From Tretioscincus oriximinensis (taxonomy: Eukaryota; Chordata; Lepidosauria; Squamata; Gymnophthalmidae): DNA of 64,000 nt. The notes beneath the pieces were generated by a model that was not told the DNA's origin, did not search any database, and worked only from the letters and a program-made list of their open reading frames with translations. The position numbers and the translations under genes are program-made. Shown here in pieces: positions 10,230 through 23,114 of this stretch (position 1 is its first letter; every line of letters begins with the position of its first letter). The stretch is from the NCBI GenBank assembly GCA_022410635.1, contig JAJVDF010000001.1, positions 12,356,464-12,420,463 on the forward strand, read 5' to 3'.

Positions 10230-13200
10230 AGAAATGTAAGAACAATACTTGCAAGGAACACAAAACAGAAAATCCTAGGGTGATTTAAGATTACCTCTTC
10301 CTTCTCATCGGTTTTGTCCACTTTCAAGTCTTTTGCACCACTGGGCCTTGTAAACTGTATAGGAATATATACTAATCCTGAGCAAGAATTGTGGAATATA
10401 ATAAACTCAGGACCCCATAGTCAAACACTTGATAAAGGTGTGAACTAAAGCACTAAATTCCAGGCCTACTTAAAAAGATCCTCAGGTATATTAGTGTCCA
10501 TAACCTGGATTAGGAAGAGTATGCAAGCATACTATCCCTATGGACCTGAATGCTCTGGGGGATCCATTTTAATGGCACTCCGAGGCCGCCAGAGGCCGAT
10601 GTGCCATCCAAACAAGCTGCCATTGTGGAGGCTAGCAACAGATGCCTTTGAAGACCCTGTGATGACTACAAGAGCTGGGCACAGACTTCAAAGTTAACAG
10701 GATAGGGACAGCTTAAGAACCTAAGAGCATACGAAATACGCTGATCTGACTCTCACTTGTCCTACTGACTGAAAAAAGAACAGAAGAAGAAATACCCCAT
10801 TGCCATGGACCATCCGACCCAGCAGTTCTGCTTGCTGGCTCCCTACAGCTGGCCTTTAGAGATAAATCACTCCCTCTGCTATCAGATAGTCCTCTGATAA
10901 ACATAGGACCATAAGCCTGTCCCACTAGATCATATCTAGGGTCTATTTAACAGGATACGGACACACATATTGTTTTGCTCGCAGTCGCCCAGCAGATGAA
11001 AGCAACCCCTCTTAATGACATCAGGTAGTAATTGTCCAATAACTCTTGGTACCCTTGGCTTCCATGAAATGGTCCAAACTTGTTTGAAATCATCCCAGCC
11101 AGTACTTAATATCCATCAGATTCCCAGTAAAACCACATCCAACCTGTGACACAGCACTGATGATATGTGCTGGTACGAGATGTTCAGAACAGTGTTAAGC
11201 AAATCTATTAGCCTGCAGGGACCCCTTTGTGATGTAACATCCACATCAGAGTGGAACATTCTGCCATAACATCACATGCCTTTACATTTCTCTTCTGGTA
11301 CCTCAGGCAAGCATTAATACATCAGCCTTGAGACATCTGCTGTGNACGAAGCAAAATTATGGCTGTCATGTTTCATGGACATGCTCACTGTGCAATAGCT
11401 GTATCGGAACTGCCATGTGGAAAGAATACTGCAATCTGCCTGGCTGGATCTTCAGAGGTATTAAGTCAGTATTCAGTACAATAATGGCCAGACGTGTCCT
11501 CAACGCTAAGGTGAAGTTGCTCTTGAGTACAGCTCAGTTCTGTGTGACTAACAGATACAGTCATACAGATTTCTGGCATGCATATGGATCTGTCTAACAG
11601 AGACTGGAATGTCATCTGTATGGGATGGTTTAGTGAATCCTGGAAAGGTCCTTTCCAAAGCTATAATTCTGTGCCCTTTTTACATGTGCACCTTGCTAGA
11701 TCCATTTNAGTTAATCTGGATTAGTTTGATCCAGAATTGCTGTAACAAACAACATCTGCATAATGCAAGTATTAAAAAATGTAATGTTGCTACTCCAGGT
11801 GACATACTAAGAGCCTCCATGTTCACCCTTGTTGATCAAATGAAAATGGGTTTTCTGCTCTCTGCTGGGTCGTAATGATAGTCAATTAGCATAGACTGTG
11901 GAGCTATAGAAAAAGGCAGCATTCCATTGCAGAGAGGCTTCAAAAGAAAGTTTGCTGTGCTGTTCAAACAGTATGTGGCTCTAGCAGTCATATCCATGAT
12001 CACAAAGTTCCGATCTACATGCACAGTGTTAGCAGAGATGTAGACCTGACTAATGTGATCTACCACTAATCTGGTTTAGGGAGCTCTTAAGCAAAGTTCT
12101 GATCTGAATTAGAAGTAATCCCATCAGACAANGAGAACTAGTGAGCTTCTTAAAAATTTAGTACAGTTATGCCTAAAGACCCTATGTTTTACTCTGTTGT
12201 TGAGACCCTTCCAAATTGAAAATGGTCTGGATTTGAATTTGACTCAACTATATGGACAAATCTAAAGAGAGAGCTAACAGTGCATAGAATTGTCCCATGG
12301 AGTAAAATAGTCTGGACAAGTCATCTACTAGGGAAGCATAAAGGATTGGTCCTGGGACTGTCTCCACGGAAAGCAGGTGCTTTGCTAGCTAACAATTGTG
12401 GCCAATTTCTACTCATTCAAGTTTTAAAGACAGGCCATTTATCTTCTTACCCAGAAAGTACTATACATATTCAGCTGAACGTTTTGCATAAACCTGATCT
12501 AATGGGTGGTACTGGCTGCCCACTACAAGAACAGGTTGCTGCCCTTGATATTTCATGGGTCCAGCCTAATGATTCAAAGCATGAATGAAGAGGGAAAGGA
12601 AAATTGCCTCAGGCTCTGAGGCTGTAATCAGAGAAGGTCTAAAATCCAGAATTAACTGCTACTATATTGGGATTGCCACATGTATCTGCACCAATCCCAA
12701 TATTGTTGTGGGATATAAAAATAAGTTCTGGAACATTGCCTGTTACAGGGAAAAGAATGCCAAACCTGTGCTTTCTGAAATGGTATTATTACTTACTTTT
12801 TATGGTGCTTGCACCCTGTTTTGTTTTTTCCTGAGACAAATACTGCTTGTGTGAGGAGGTGGAGGCTTGCACACTTCCAGATATTTTTCACCACTGAAGC
12901 ATTGTGGAAGCACCCCATAATATCCAGATGCCACTATGAAGGAGTGCCCATTTGACCATATAGTTGCTCAAGTGAAATTTCAGCCAAAGGCTCCAAGTAG
13001 CAGGGATATTGAAAAATAAAGCAATATAGAAGAAGTTGGAAGTGTTCAACTGCAACCCATACTGTGATAAAAACATAGTTAATCTTTGTTTTCATTGAGC
13101 ACAAAGGATCATGTTAGATTCTTTTCCCTTTTGTTTCTTATTTTCCAAATCCTATGTTTCATTTTCTTCATTTTTAGTAATGGAAGAACAGGCCTGCATG

Positions 13201-14897
13201 ATACCTCCCACACGTATTTTTTTCTTCATTTTTCCTGCAATTGTTTTGTTCTGCTGAAACTACCCCCCTCGCACCAATTTGGTTATATTGGCTGTGATTT
13301 AAATCACAATCAGTGACCTTAAAACTCTTTAGCATAACCACCTCTAAAANGAGTGAGAACATGACTCCTGCCATCTAGTCTAGCATTCGATCTCAAACAG
13401 AGCACCAATTGCCTCTAAACATTTTAGCAGAAGGGGCTGCCAAAACATTCACCCACTTTGACTTCCTACAATTGGCATAGAGGCATCCTACCTATCTTTC
13501 TTACCTAGTGGCAGAATCAGGGAATAAATTCTAGTAGCCATAGATACACATGGCGATCAAAAATATTGTAATCCTGACTGGTTGTGGTCACCTCCTCTTC
13601 TGACAACAAATTTCATAGATCAATGAATGGATAGTATAGGAAGAGAAGAAAGTGAGAAAAGAGGAAAGGAATAGCTCTGCTCTTGTGGTAGAGAATGGTC
13701 CCAGCAAATGGAACATCAGTTTAGATGTTGCCAGTGGTGTAGAGATGTATGGCTGATAATGCAGCTTCAATCACTTTTCAACCATCCACATTTTCAGCTC
13801 TCAGAAGTAGCTCCTGGCATATTTTCAGCAGGTCAGAGCTTGAGTCAAAGCCCACATCCAGCCTGCTTTATCCCATGGGAGAGCAATACCACTGAATACT
13901 CCAATCTACTTAGCATTCAGGTTGACCTGCCACATGCCTGTGGAAAACCTGTGGTCAAGAGACAGGGCACTTTTTGCTGCATCTGCCACTTGCTTGGTAC
14001 CCTCCAGATGGCCAACATTTCAGGATATAGTCCTCCAGGATATACACTCTACCATTTGGATCTTAGACTAATAGAAAATCTTCTCCAGTTTCATAAAGGC
14101 CTTTTTAAGTCTGGAAATTAAACTATATTATGCTTTTAACCCAGTTTTATATGCCACAAAGATATCTACTATAGGTGTTGTAAATGATATTTTTAGTCAT
14201 TTTTAGAATCCAATGCTAATATATGTATTGTTTGTTATTATTGTACCATCCTTTGGTGCAACGGATGCTACAAATAAACGTAGTTATCATTATTATTATT
14301 ACTGGTGACCCACTATTAGCTTTCTCCTGAAATATGGTCCACCTCTAACTTGAATGAGGATTTCTTTCCTGACAACTGCAGACTCATACATGACACAAGC
14401 ATTGCAGAAGTGCCAAGTGTCAAAAGACACCAACTGGATGATTTGAGACAATTGCTCTGGAAATTGCTAAAGGAAACAGCAGTGAAGATAAGCAGCCTGG
14501 GAAAAGACAAACCCTATTCCTTGGACAAATTCCCAGCCATGGAGAGAAAACACCAACCTACCTCAGTAATTGCTGAGCAAAATATAGTTTATCTGTGTAT
14601 GGTGGTGGTGGGCTTGGTGTAAGTACCACACTGGGCAGTGACCTGATTGTGCCACAAATTGGGCTGCCAGCCTGGAGCAAGTAGAGATTGGCATCCTTTA
14701 CCAGTATTATCATTGCTGCCAACCTGTTGGCTGACTTTTCTGTCAACTCATGGTTGATGTTTTATTTTACTCACAACTGCCTACATTTCTATAGTTCTGG
14801 CACTGAAGTTGTTGCACGTATAAATTCTAGAATCATCAGCATGTCACAATGGATGGGCTCAAATGACAGGACTATATACAAAATCCTAGAATCTTTA
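10230..14897. other. 4.7-kb stretch without a recognised gene or repeat
   Basis: The longest open frame (13708-14121, 137 codons) has no recognisable domain and no splice context that I can defend. Degenerate 'agctggcctttagagataaa'-type wording near 10850 may be an old reverse CR1 end. A 12-bp perfect inverted repeat lies at 12664-12675 and 12692-12703. Otherwise I see nothing to name. Confidence 0.45.
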
Positions 14898-15165
14898 TTT
14901 GTTTTATTTATTAATACTTATACCCTGCCCTATATTCAGGGCGGCCAACAGTAAAACATTAATACAAAATTAAAACAGTATAAAACAATATCCTAAAGTA
15001 GGGACAAAGATGACATTTCTTCAGCCAAAGCCCAGGTAAAAGAGGTGCGTCTTCAAAGATCTTCTAAAACAATACAATGTTGATGACCTCAAGGGGGAGA
15101 GTATTCCAAAGACTGGGGGCATCCACTGAGAAGGCCCTACCCTGGGTCCCCACTCCATATGCAGT
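14898..15165 (-). mobile_element. L2-type LINE, 3' end
   Basis: Read on the minus strand it ends in the (aaat)n-like tail. From there inward it has the 'gggtataagtat' terminus, the 'gtcatctttgtccctacttt' UTR, the 'gaagacgcacctcttttacc' block and the NSLPLEV-like coding end. It is 5'-truncated inside the 'GTRARAFSV' region. Confidence 0.85.
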
Positions 15166-15818
15166 ATATTACTCTACTAAGTCAACAGATGATTTTAAGT
15201 AGAAAAAGAATGGGCTTTTATACCCACTTTTCTCATACCGAAGGGAATCAAAGTGGCAAACATAATTTTTTGTTCTTCCCTCTACAACTGACACCTCTGA
15301 AATCTGTGACTAGTTTGAGGTCATGTGAAGGAGTGCAGAATCAAATTGGGAGACTTCCAGATAAGAGTCTGACACGCTTACCAGTAATTCCAGACAGGTT
15401 CACAAATATCATTCTTTCTGCTTCTACATCAATAATGGGCACAATTTATGATTATTTTCTTGAGACCCACGTCATAGGTGTAGTAGCCCCCAGGGATGAC
15501 ATTTATACTGCATCCATACAAGGTCAATGATTCACTTGCAAGTCAAATTTGTGCTGCATTTGCCTCACCAGATTTCATATAAAACAGAAATTTGGGTTTT
15601 AAAACCAATTCACAAGATTATGGTTTACTGGGAGAAACAGTTGTGGAGGTGCTATATATATGATTATTGTGCAAAACCTGTGACATGTGGAAAGTTTTGA
15701 CATGAAACTACAAAAANTATTTCTTACATTTTAGTTACATCATATTTCCATGTGATTTACCTTTAACTAAGCTAGAATGAATTGCCCAATGATATATGAT
15801 CATTTGAATGACTCATAA
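15166..15818. other. Unannotated non-coding DNA
   Basis: A 123-codon open frame (15159-15530) starts inside the L2 junction and shows no domain. Nothing else recognised. Confidence 0.5.
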
Positions 15819-16280
15819 GTCTTGAAAGAGCTGCAGTGGCTGCCCATTCGCTACCGAGCCCAATTCAAGGTTTTGACTTTAACTTACAAGGCCCTAAATA
15901 ACTTGGGCCCCAAATATCTAAAGGAACGCCTTCTTCCATACCAACCTGCCCGTGCCTTAAGATCTGCAGGAGTGGCCCTCCTGATTGTACCACCCCTTTC
16001 AACAGCCAGTGGAGTGGGAACCCAGGCTAGGGCATTCTCAGTGGTTGCCCCTCGTCTTTGGAACAGTCTCCCNCTCGAGGTGCGTCATCGTTGTATTCTT
16101 TTAGAAGGTCCTTGAAGACGCACCTCTTTTACCTGGCCTTTGGCTGAAGTAATGTCATCTCTATCCCTACTTTTAAATATTGTTTTATACTGTTTTAATT
16201 TTTGTAGTGATGTTTCACTGTTTTTGCCACCCTGAGAACTTCGGTTATAGGGCGTGGTATAAGTATAAATAAATAAATAA
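15819..16280 (+). mobile_element. L2-type LINE, C-terminal coding end and 3' UTR
   Basis: One frame stays open for about 97 codons: LQWLPIRYRAQFKVLTLTYK, then KALNNLGPKYLKERLLPYQP, then ARAFSVVAPRLWNSL. This is the conserved C-terminus of L2/CR1-group proteins, after the reverse transcriptase domain. The 3' UTR ends 'cttcggttatagggcgtggt' plus (aaat)n. This is the cleanest L2 tail in the window and serves as the reference for the SINE tail comparison. The 5' truncation lies upstream of the LQWLP block. Confidence 0.9.
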
Positions 16281-16336
16281 GGNTGGAGTGAAAGACTAAG
16301 GGATTTATTATTTTCCAACAAAATTTCATAGGACAG

Positions 16337-16494
16337 ATTATTTATTTATACTTGTACCCCACCCTATACCCAAAGGTCTCAGGTTGGCCAACAGTAAAAC
16401 ATCAGTACAAAATTAAAACAGCATAAAACAATATCTAAAAGTAGGGACAGAGATGACATTTCTTCAGCCAAGGACCAGGTAAAAGAGGTACGTC
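16337..16494 (-). mobile_element. L2-type LINE, short 3' end
   Basis: Only the tail and UTR ('taccccaccctatacccaaa', then 'gacatttcttcagccaagga') are present. It lies tail-to-tail with the plus-strand L2 just upstream, about 56 bp away, so the pair forms an inverted repeat of roughly 150 bp. Confidence 0.85.
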
Positions 16495-17384
16495 CCCTTG
16501 GCAATCAGCAAACAAAATATCTGACAGGAGTCACGTGCACAGAAAATCTCACTTCTCAGAAGCTGACAGAATGACAAAATTTGAAATGTACTGTAAAGAT
16601 ATGAATGAAGCAAAGTAAAACCAGCACATTAATATCCTGGAGAACTCCTGGAATAAACAAGTGCACTGCATACCTACTTGGGGGGCGGGGGAGCGGGGGG
16701 CAGAACAGACAAGCTGAACCATGCACTTGCCAAGCAAGCACAAGTAGCACAGCTTTTTTTTAATCCCTGGTTTTGTCCATGTTTTCACTTGTATAAATCC
16801 AAGGTAGTGAAGCCAGAAGTAGCCCCAAGGATGAAGCTCCACAGCAAGCAGGGAGATCTCTGCAAATCTCCTGCCATTGCTGCTGCTGCCATTTGACAGA
16901 AATTTGAATTTCCTTCTTCAAGGAGTCAGAAGTTCCCCAAGGACCAGCAACTGGTCAGACAGCTGATTCTATCTAATTGGAGCACAACACAGCAAAATGT
17001 GACCAGTGCAAATTGTGTTAATCTGNACTTACTATGGTTTTCTGAGCAAACTCCACTCAGACAGTCCAAGCGGCTCAAGCCCACCCATTCTCCAATTGGA
17101 ATAAATTGAAAACAAATGCTGATTATTACAGCTTCTGTGTCCAGTTTTCCCCCTGGTCAGGACGCAGCCCTAGATGATGCCTTAAGAGTGCAACATGTCC
17201 TTGCTGGAGTGATGCAGTTGTTCTGAAAGGAAGCCACCTATATTTGAATTACCTGTACAGGAAAGATTCTGCATAACTCCAAAGTTCATGTGAGTTTCTC
17301 TAATGGCAAAGAATATAAGTTCCTGGCTTGGAGCACTGGGGTGGTCTATTTCAGTAGTGAATTCGGAGTGCTGTCTAAATGCGA
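16495..17384. other. Unannotated non-coding DNA
   Basis: Nothing recognised except short G-rich runs near 16680-16700. Confidence 0.5.
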
Positions 17385-17527
17385 GCTTTGGCTGAAGTAA
17401 TAGCTTTGTTCTCCTGATTTTTCAGATATATTATTTTTAATGTATTTAAGTTTGTATTCTGTTTTTATTATTGTTACCTACTTTTAGATTTTAAGTTGCA
17501 GGGCAGAATAGAACAATCAAGAAGTAT

Positions 17528-17528
<1 letters not shown>
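17385..17528 (+). mobile_element. L2-like LINE 3' end
   Basis: It starts 'gagctttggctgaagtaat', has a pyrimidine- and T-rich UTR, and ends 'ttaagttgcagggcagaata'. This is a diverged form of the 3' end of the L2 copies nearby. Its A-rich tail has expanded into the following (gaaa)n tract. Confidence 0.55.
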
Positions 17529-17590
<62 letters not shown>

Positions 17591-17591
17591 G
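17529..17591 (+). repeat. (GAAA)n microsatellite
   Basis: About 15 uninterrupted copies of the tetranucleotide, starting at the A-rich end of an L2-like tail. Confidence 0.95.
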
Positions 17592-18305
17592 AAAAAAATC
17601 CAGATGCTATCTGGTTGCATGATATAATGGGGTGAGTATCAATAGCAGTGATCTGGGATAGTTTACATCAATATTACCCAGGCTATTATTGGAAACAATG
17701 AAAACATTGTCTGCTAGATTGGTTGAATTGAATAGCAATACTTGGAAGCAGTGTCATTTGAACTGCCAGCTTCCTGCAACGTCTGCCATATTGAACGTAC
17801 AGAAAAGTATTTTTAAAAATGGGGAAACCACATCGGCAGATGCCTGCAGGACAACAAGATCTGATCTGATCAGAGTGCACTTGGGGTCTTTCCACACTTT
17901 CCTTCAGAAGACCAGATCAAGTAAACCAAACCCCATTAAGATGGATGATTCCTGGCATGGAACAAGGCTGTTTGGGCAGCCTACCCTATTCCAGCTTTCA
18001 GACACTATGGGAAGCTCCAAANTTTCAAAAGTTGAGGGCATCCATTGCAGCAGCATGTCTTCTTGTGCCAGCACAATGNTGTTCATGATAAGTCAGAATT
18101 CTGTGATCCAGTAAACAACCCCTGCTAAGCTGATAAACCTCTTTAAAGAAATTTCTTAACAGACCAGGACAGCCACCTTTTGGGATTTCCTGGCCCAGTG
18201 CATAATCCATTTTATGTGGACAGAGAATGTTTTTTGCACTTGCAAAATGGGTTGCACAGTAACCTGAAAAGAGGAGAAGTGCTGAGAGTTGTACTTTTTT
18301 ACATA
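17592..18305. other. Unannotated non-coding DNA
   Basis: A 141-codon open frame (17689-18114) lacks recognisable domains and contains ambiguous bases. No repeat recognised. Confidence 0.45.
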
Positions 18306-20400
18306 CTATTTATTTATTTATTTATACTTATACCCACCCTATACCCAAAGGTCTCACGGCAGCCAAAACACTAATACATCAGTATAAAATTAAAACAGTA
18401 TAAAACAATATTTGAAAGTAGGAACGGAGATGACATTTCTTCAGCCAAAGGCCAGGCAAAAGACGTGCATCTTCAAGGATCTCCTAAAACTATACAACAA
18501 TGACAGATGCACCTCGAGGAGGAGACTATTCCAAAGACGGGGGGCAACCACTGAGAAGGCCCTACCCTGGGATCCTATTCCATTGGCTGTTGAAAGGGGT
18601 GGTACAACCAGGAAGGCCTCNCCTGCAGATCTTAAGGTACGGGCAGGTTGGTATGGGAGAAGGCGTTCCTTTAGATATTTGGGACTCAAGTTATTTAGGG
18701 CCTTGTAGGTTGAAGTCAACACCTTGGGCTCAGTAATGGATGGGCAGCCAGTTCAGCTCTTTCAAAACTGGCATGATGTGTGTCCAGCCAGCTGTTCCGG
18801 TCAGCAGCCTAGGTGCTGCATTCTGNACCAACTGCAGCTTCCGAACCATTTTCAAGGGCAGCCCCATATAGAGCGCATTACAATAGTTCAATCTGGAAGT
18901 TACCAGAGCATGGATTACTGTGGCTAGATCATCTCTGTTCAGAAGTGGCCGTAAGTGGCGAACCAGACGTAACTGGAAGTAGGCACTGCCCCAACCTGAT
19001 TTTCAAGTGTCAATGCAGAGTCCAGAAACACCCCCAGATTTCACACCCATCCCCTATAGGGTACTTCTACCCCACCAAGGACAGGGTGCCTCCCCACTTA
19101 ACGAACCCAGGATGCTCCAACACACAGCACCTCCNTCTTATCTGGATTCAGCTTCAATTTATTGGCCCCCATCCAGCCCATCACTGCCTCCAGGCACCTG
19201 TCAAGCACATCAACCGCCTCTCTTGATTCAGATGGAACAGAGAGATAGAGCTGTCATCTGTGTATTGATGACACTTTACTCCAAATCTCTTGATGACCTC
19301 TCTGAGCGGCTTCATATAGATGTTGAACAGCATGAGTGAGAAGATCGACCCCACAAGTGAGCTCCCAGGGTGCCGAGCAAGACTCCCCNACCATCACTCT
19401 CTAGAAGCGTCCTTGGAGATAGNAGCGGAACCACTGCAATGCATTGCCACCAACTCCTAAACTCCGTAGTCTCTCCAGGATGATACCATGGTCAATGGTA
19501 TCAAAAGCCGCTGAGANGTCCAGGAGAACCAACAGGGTCGCATTGCCCCCACCCCTCTCCTGAAGCAGGTAATCTACTAGGGCAACCAAGGCAGTTTCTG
19601 TGCCATGACTAGGCCTGAAGCCAGATTGAAATGGGTCTAGATAATCCATTTCTTCCAAGCATGCCTGCAGCTGAACAGCCGCAGCACTCTCGGTATCTTG
19701 CCCAGGAAGGGTATGTTGGTAACCGGGNGGTAGTTGTTTAACTCTTCTGGGTTCAGGAAAGGCTTCTTGAGGAGAAGACGCACCACCGCCTCTTTAAGAG
19801 CTGCTGGGACCACCACATCCCTCAAAGAAGCGTTCACCACTCCCTGGACCCACCCGGTCATACCCTGCCGACTGGCTTTTATTAACAACNAGGGGCAAGG
19901 ATCCAGANAGCATGATGTTGGCCGAACCCCAACAAGCAGCTTGTCCACATCATCAGGCCGCAATAACTGAAACTGACCCAAGATGGTTCTCTGGACACCT
20001 CCTCTANGCTACTCACAAGTGTGGCATCTAATCTCTCACAAATCTGAGCAACTTTGTTCTCAAAGTGCCTTGCAAATTTGTCACAGCAGCTATTGGATGG
20101 CTGTTGCCCTTGCTGCCCTGGGCTAGATCTTGTCAGGCCATTCACCACCCGAAAGAACTCTGCTGGACAGCTACTTGGGGACACAATGGTAACAGAGAAA
20201 TAGTTTCTTTTCACTGCCACCAACGCCACATAGTAGGCACGATAATGTGCTCTAACCCATGGTCGCTCAGACTCTTTTTGGGATTTGCGCCACCTGCACT
20301 CTAGCTCCCCAGAACACCAGGATGCTCTACGGGTTCCACAAATATGCCAAGGGCACTTGGGAGTGATCGTGTCGATAGCCCGGGTCATCTCCCGATTTCA
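18306..20400 (-). mobile_element. L2-type LINE, 2.1 kb: linker, reverse transcriptase and 3' UTR
   Basis: On the minus strand the order is as follows. First comes a linker with 'WCSGELECRWRK...RAHYRAYYVALVAVKRNYFS' and 'PAEFFRVVNGL' (20388-20100). Next are 'VVVPAALKEAVVRLLLKK' and 'NNYXPVTNIPFLGKI', then 'DPFQSGFRPSHGTETALVAL' and motif A 'LLVLLDXSAAFDTIDH' with its catalytic Asp intact (19658-19401). Motif C reads QYTDD (codons at 19253-19264) where QYADD is usual. The C-terminal KALNN block and a tail ending in (aaat)n follow. The apurinic-like endonuclease is absent, so the copy is 5'-truncated. Several frameshifts and stops make it non-functional. It is the longest LINE here and holds about ten N bases. 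Confidence 0.93.
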
Positions 20401-23114
20401 GAGGTGGGACATATTTCTAGTATTGATCAAGATCAAGACCCCTTGAAGTAGATTGCATTTCATCTTATGCAGACAGAATGTATAGTGGTAGGTAGGCTTC
20501 ACTTGGACTAATTTATAGCAAAAAACTATCCTAAACCAGGAAATTTTTTGGGAACATCTATCAACTGCCATATATTCTGATCTTGAACACACTAACCAGC
20601 CAATATGAAGTAGTGGCTGGATCATCCAACTTTCATGTCTTTCAACTTAATCTTTCAGTTGTTGAAAAGAAGAAAATGGTGTATACTGTTTTGGGTTCTT
20701 TGGATGAAAGACAGAATATAAGTTTTCAAAAAAATTAAAAAGAACCCAGAGTAGACAAAGAACGCATGACTTTTCAATATGCATTTTGAGCAGCAGGCTT
20801 ATTACTTCAAGAAAACCACATCATCTCACGTTCTCAATGAAGTTGGCACTGTTTCTGTTTGCTCATTATCTTGTTGCAGAAATATCTTCTCTTCCAAAGC
20901 TTTCTTTACACAAATTGTTTCCTCTTTTTGTAATTTTAATGCCCAACAGCATGATCATTACAAGAACCTGTCTTTGGCATTAGAGATCTGCAGAGACCTC
21001 TAATCAGAGAAATGTAATCTATCAGGTCTATATTAGGTCCATTTCAAATCTCTAGAAAGCACTAGAAATCTCTAGAAGGAATATGATGTCTTCAAATGAA
21101 TAATTACAGAATCACAACTAATCTTACTTAAAAGATTGTGTGGGTTACTCTCACTTTTACATGGCTTTGGCCTCCATGTGTGTGTGGGACAGTCGATAAC
21201 GTCTNCAAAAACTCCTACGTCTTACAAATCTCTGCTTAGTTCCACCACTTTATTTGCCTGGTTTATAAACACACTTGAGCAGAATGGTGGTGGGATTGTT
21301 CACAAAGGTACATGGCCTTTTTCTAAATCTCTCTCCAAACTGGCACCCAGAGCCACCACAAAAACATGCTCTGGCACGTGTGCAGGAGCCCAGACGCTGC
21401 TCAATAGCAGCCGTCTGGATGGAAAGATGCAAACGAATGGAGACATTTGGATGGGTAACCACTGCCATATCCGCTGCCATTCAGCCTAGCTCCAATGTTG
21501 GTCAACTGCCATTACACAACAGTCAGGAAAGAGCTGCTGCTACTCNGTCGCCTCTTAACAGTGCCATTTATTCCTGTCTTCGTACAATCCTCTTTCTGAA
21601 CTATAAAAAGGAAGGGTGTCTGTGTGCAAATGACACTAATGAGCCAATCTCCACTTGGCAAGCAAACAAACAACTCAATGCCAGGGAGACCGCCAAGATC
21701 TCCTCTAGCGATAGGGCAGCAAGCCCCTATGTGGCTTCCATCCACGTCATCAGGCACAGGAGAGGGGGAAAACAGCCAGGCCTTGGGGACCTGGTAAGGA
21801 CACAGGAGGGAGAGAGGAGGCTCCTTGAATGATGGAACCCCACAGAGGTTACAAGAAGAGGTGAATGGGGCCTGTTCCTTCGCTTCCCTCCTCCTTTTAG
21901 AATGATGAGTCAGGTACCGCTTGCTGCTGCCTTTGATTCAAGCATTCTGGCATAAGCTCCCTGCGGAAGCCCCCACCTCTTTCCTCTTCTCTGGGAAAAC
22001 TGCCGTTGCTCTGGCAGCTTGCCACCCTTACTGTTCTCTCCTACACCATCCCCATCTGCCATTGTTTCTCATCATTTTAGGAAACAGTGTGGAGAACAAT
22101 TATAAAAGATAACGAGGGAAAATTACATAATTACAGGCCACTGGATCCAAAGCGCGACTCTCTTCCCCTCTCTTTTCGTCTTTCTCTCCCTTCCTCTCCT
22201 TGCAAGTTACAGACCAAGCCACAGTTTTTAAGGACAGTGCAATCACAGAAGGTCAAAAAAGAACCATCCCATCCTTTGGTACCCATTTGGAATTTGCTCA
22301 TCATGGTGGTGACAGTCAGGTGCTGAGAGGTGGCTTTTCAAATGCGGACATCAAGCCAGGTCAGCATAGTTCACAGGCACTTCTTAAGACAGGTGCAATG
22401 GAGTTAGAAATCAAAGGGTCCCAGGAGCTCCATCCCAAACACTTTGTATCTGGAGGAGAAGCAACACTTTAATATTCTGCTTGCAAGGATTCACTTGAAA
22501 AGACCCTAATGCTGGGGAATATTAAAAGCAAAAGCAAAAGGGGAAAGGCGAAGATGAGATGGTAATAGTACCATGAAAGCAATAAACATGGAATTGGCAA
22601 AACTTCATCTTTTTTCTTCTTTTTTTTTTGGGGGGGGGGACCACCATGATGACAGATTAAGCCCATTCTTCAGGACTGAAAATAGTTTAAAAGGATGTAA
22701 CCAGATTCTTGTTAACCGAATCAGTAAGTATACCAGAAGTCTCCCTTTCACACACTGGTACAACCTTCATAGCTGATGCAGAAGCCAGTATACTGTCTAT
22801 AGATCAGGACTGGCACAAATCCATAGACCCAGATCTGCATAGGTAAGTGGAGAAAGGCCCTACATGAATACATTATCATCAGCAGAATACAAACCACGTG
22901 TCTTTAAATTTACACAAGCTTGGTAGACTACTTGTTTTAGAAGCAGCATATGATGGACATAAGGATGAGCCTAATTCAGAAGAGAACTGAAAGAATTTGG
23001 CAAAGCAGGTGCATGCTGTGAAGCAGAGGGGTAGAAANCCTGAAATGTTTTAAAATAGAAACAATAGTGAGTAGCTGCCAATTTTCCCAGCTTTAGAAAT
23101 AAACTAGGAATTTG
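20401..23114. other. Unannotated non-coding DNA
   Basis: The longest open frame (21275-21832, 185 codons) lacks domain similarity, contains an N and shows no splice signals that I can defend. T/G homopolymers lie near 22618-22640. No repeat family recognised with confidence. Confidence 0.45.

Noticed and set aside
9968..10327. Glu/Lys-rich and Ser/Phe-rich open frames
   Set aside because: Low-complexity translation of the (CTT)n SINE tail on the two strands.
11280..12860. Possible remnant of a retrovirus-like gene, suggested by several adjacent open frames on both strands
   Set aside because: No long terminal repeats, primer-binding site, polymerase or protease motifs were seen. The frames do not join into one protein, so no call was made.
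13708..14121. 137-codon open frame
   Set aside because: No recognisable domain, no promoter or splice context, and composition as expected of chance. Length alone is not evidence in a vertebrate genome.
15822..16115. 97-codon open frame taken as a host gene
   Set aside because: It is the C-terminal part of an L2 LINE protein, annotated as a mobile element.
18300..20415. Target duplication around the 2.1-kb L2 (acatactattta and acatatttcta)
   Set aside because: The similarity is partial and AT-rich, and L2-type LINEs often lack clear duplications.
21275..21832. 185-codon open frame, the longest outside LINEs
   Set aside because: No domain, biased composition, an internal N, and no supporting signals. 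A search against reptile proteins would be needed to revive it.
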